Below, piece after piece: positions 6,203 through 6,268 of a stretch of 6,268 nucleotides of DNA; position 1 is the stretch's first letter; every line of letters begins with the position of its first letter. This DNA is from Alphaproteobacteria bacterium. Lineage in GTDB: Bacteria > Pseudomonadota > Alphaproteobacteria > ATCC43930 > CGMCC-115725. The notes under the pieces are model-generated. The model had not been told where the DNA came from and made no database searches. It saw only the letters and a list, made by a program, of their open reading frames with translations. The stretch lies in NCBI GenBank assembly GCA_019241915.1, contig JAFAWI010000704.1, positions 1 to 6,268 on the forward strand, given 5' to 3'. The position numbers and the translations under genes were made by a program.

Positions 6203-6268
6203 CTAGTGGATCGACTCTAACACCTGTTTCCCGCGGCGGACTTTTTCGATGATGGCGTCGGGGTCGGC
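6203..6268 (-). CDS. C-terminal end of a probable transposase, possibly IS630-like (rest outside window)
   Basis: On the minus strand the frame is open from the window edge to a TAG at 6203-6205 and encodes 21 residues, starting ADPDAIIEKVRRGKQ and ending VLESIH. A short helical tail with DPDAII, K-x-RRG and a final S-I-H before the stop resembles the ends of many IS630-family (Tc1/mariner-like DDE) transposases. With only 21 codons this is motif memory rather than domain evidence. The adjacent AT-richer DNA at 6150-6200 fits the outer end of an insertion sequence. Whether the element is intact cannot be seen. Confidence 0.5.
   Translation of the reverse strand, partial: ADPDAIIEKVRRGKQVLESIH

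Noticed and set aside
1..6268. CRISPR array, tRNA or rRNA gene
   Set aside because: No regularly spaced repeats, tRNA cloverleaf or rRNA-like sequence was seen; nearly all the window is protein-coding.

Overview
The window looks like chromosomal DNA from a GC-rich proteobacterium, most plausibly an alphaproteobacterium. This rests on the strong G/C third-position bias, the protein styles and the tightly overlapping genes; no rRNA or marker gene is present to fix the taxon. It begins inside one gene and ends inside another.

Layout from left to right. The first 397 bases are the C-terminal end of a TPR protein resembling the TTC38 family (+). It converges on a complete major facilitator superfamily (MFS) transporter gene (-, 410-1654). 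A 195-base divergent intergenic region follows, then four genes read rightwards: a large amidohydrolase-2-type metal enzyme (1850-3331), two tandem, clearly paralogous ferritin-like diiron proteins (3466-4416 and 4416-5318), and an alpha/beta hydrolase of the HGGxW / kynurenine-formamidase-like type (5315-6136). The last three overlap by 1 and 4 bases and are almost certainly co-transcribed. A perfect 13-bp hairpin lies just after the amidohydrolase stop and separates it from the three-gene block. Beyond the hydrolase the DNA turns AT-richer, and the window closes on the C-terminal 21 codons of a probable transposase gene (-), possibly IS630-like.

The central block reads as a small oxidative/hydrolytic gene set: a metal-dependent hydrolase or decarboxylase, a diiron oxidase/oxygenase candidate with a sister subunit, an ester/amide hydrolase, and perhaps a transporter alongside. 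The most interesting feature is in the diiron pair. The upstream protein has the full six-residue carboxylate/His ligand set. The downstream paralogue aligns without gaps across helices 3-4 but has Asp (or Gly) and Lys where two metal-binding Glu are expected. This suggests a catalytic/non-catalytic heteromeric enzyme or a remodelled metal site. The substrate cannot be read from the sequence, and no ferredoxin or reductase partner is encoded in the window.
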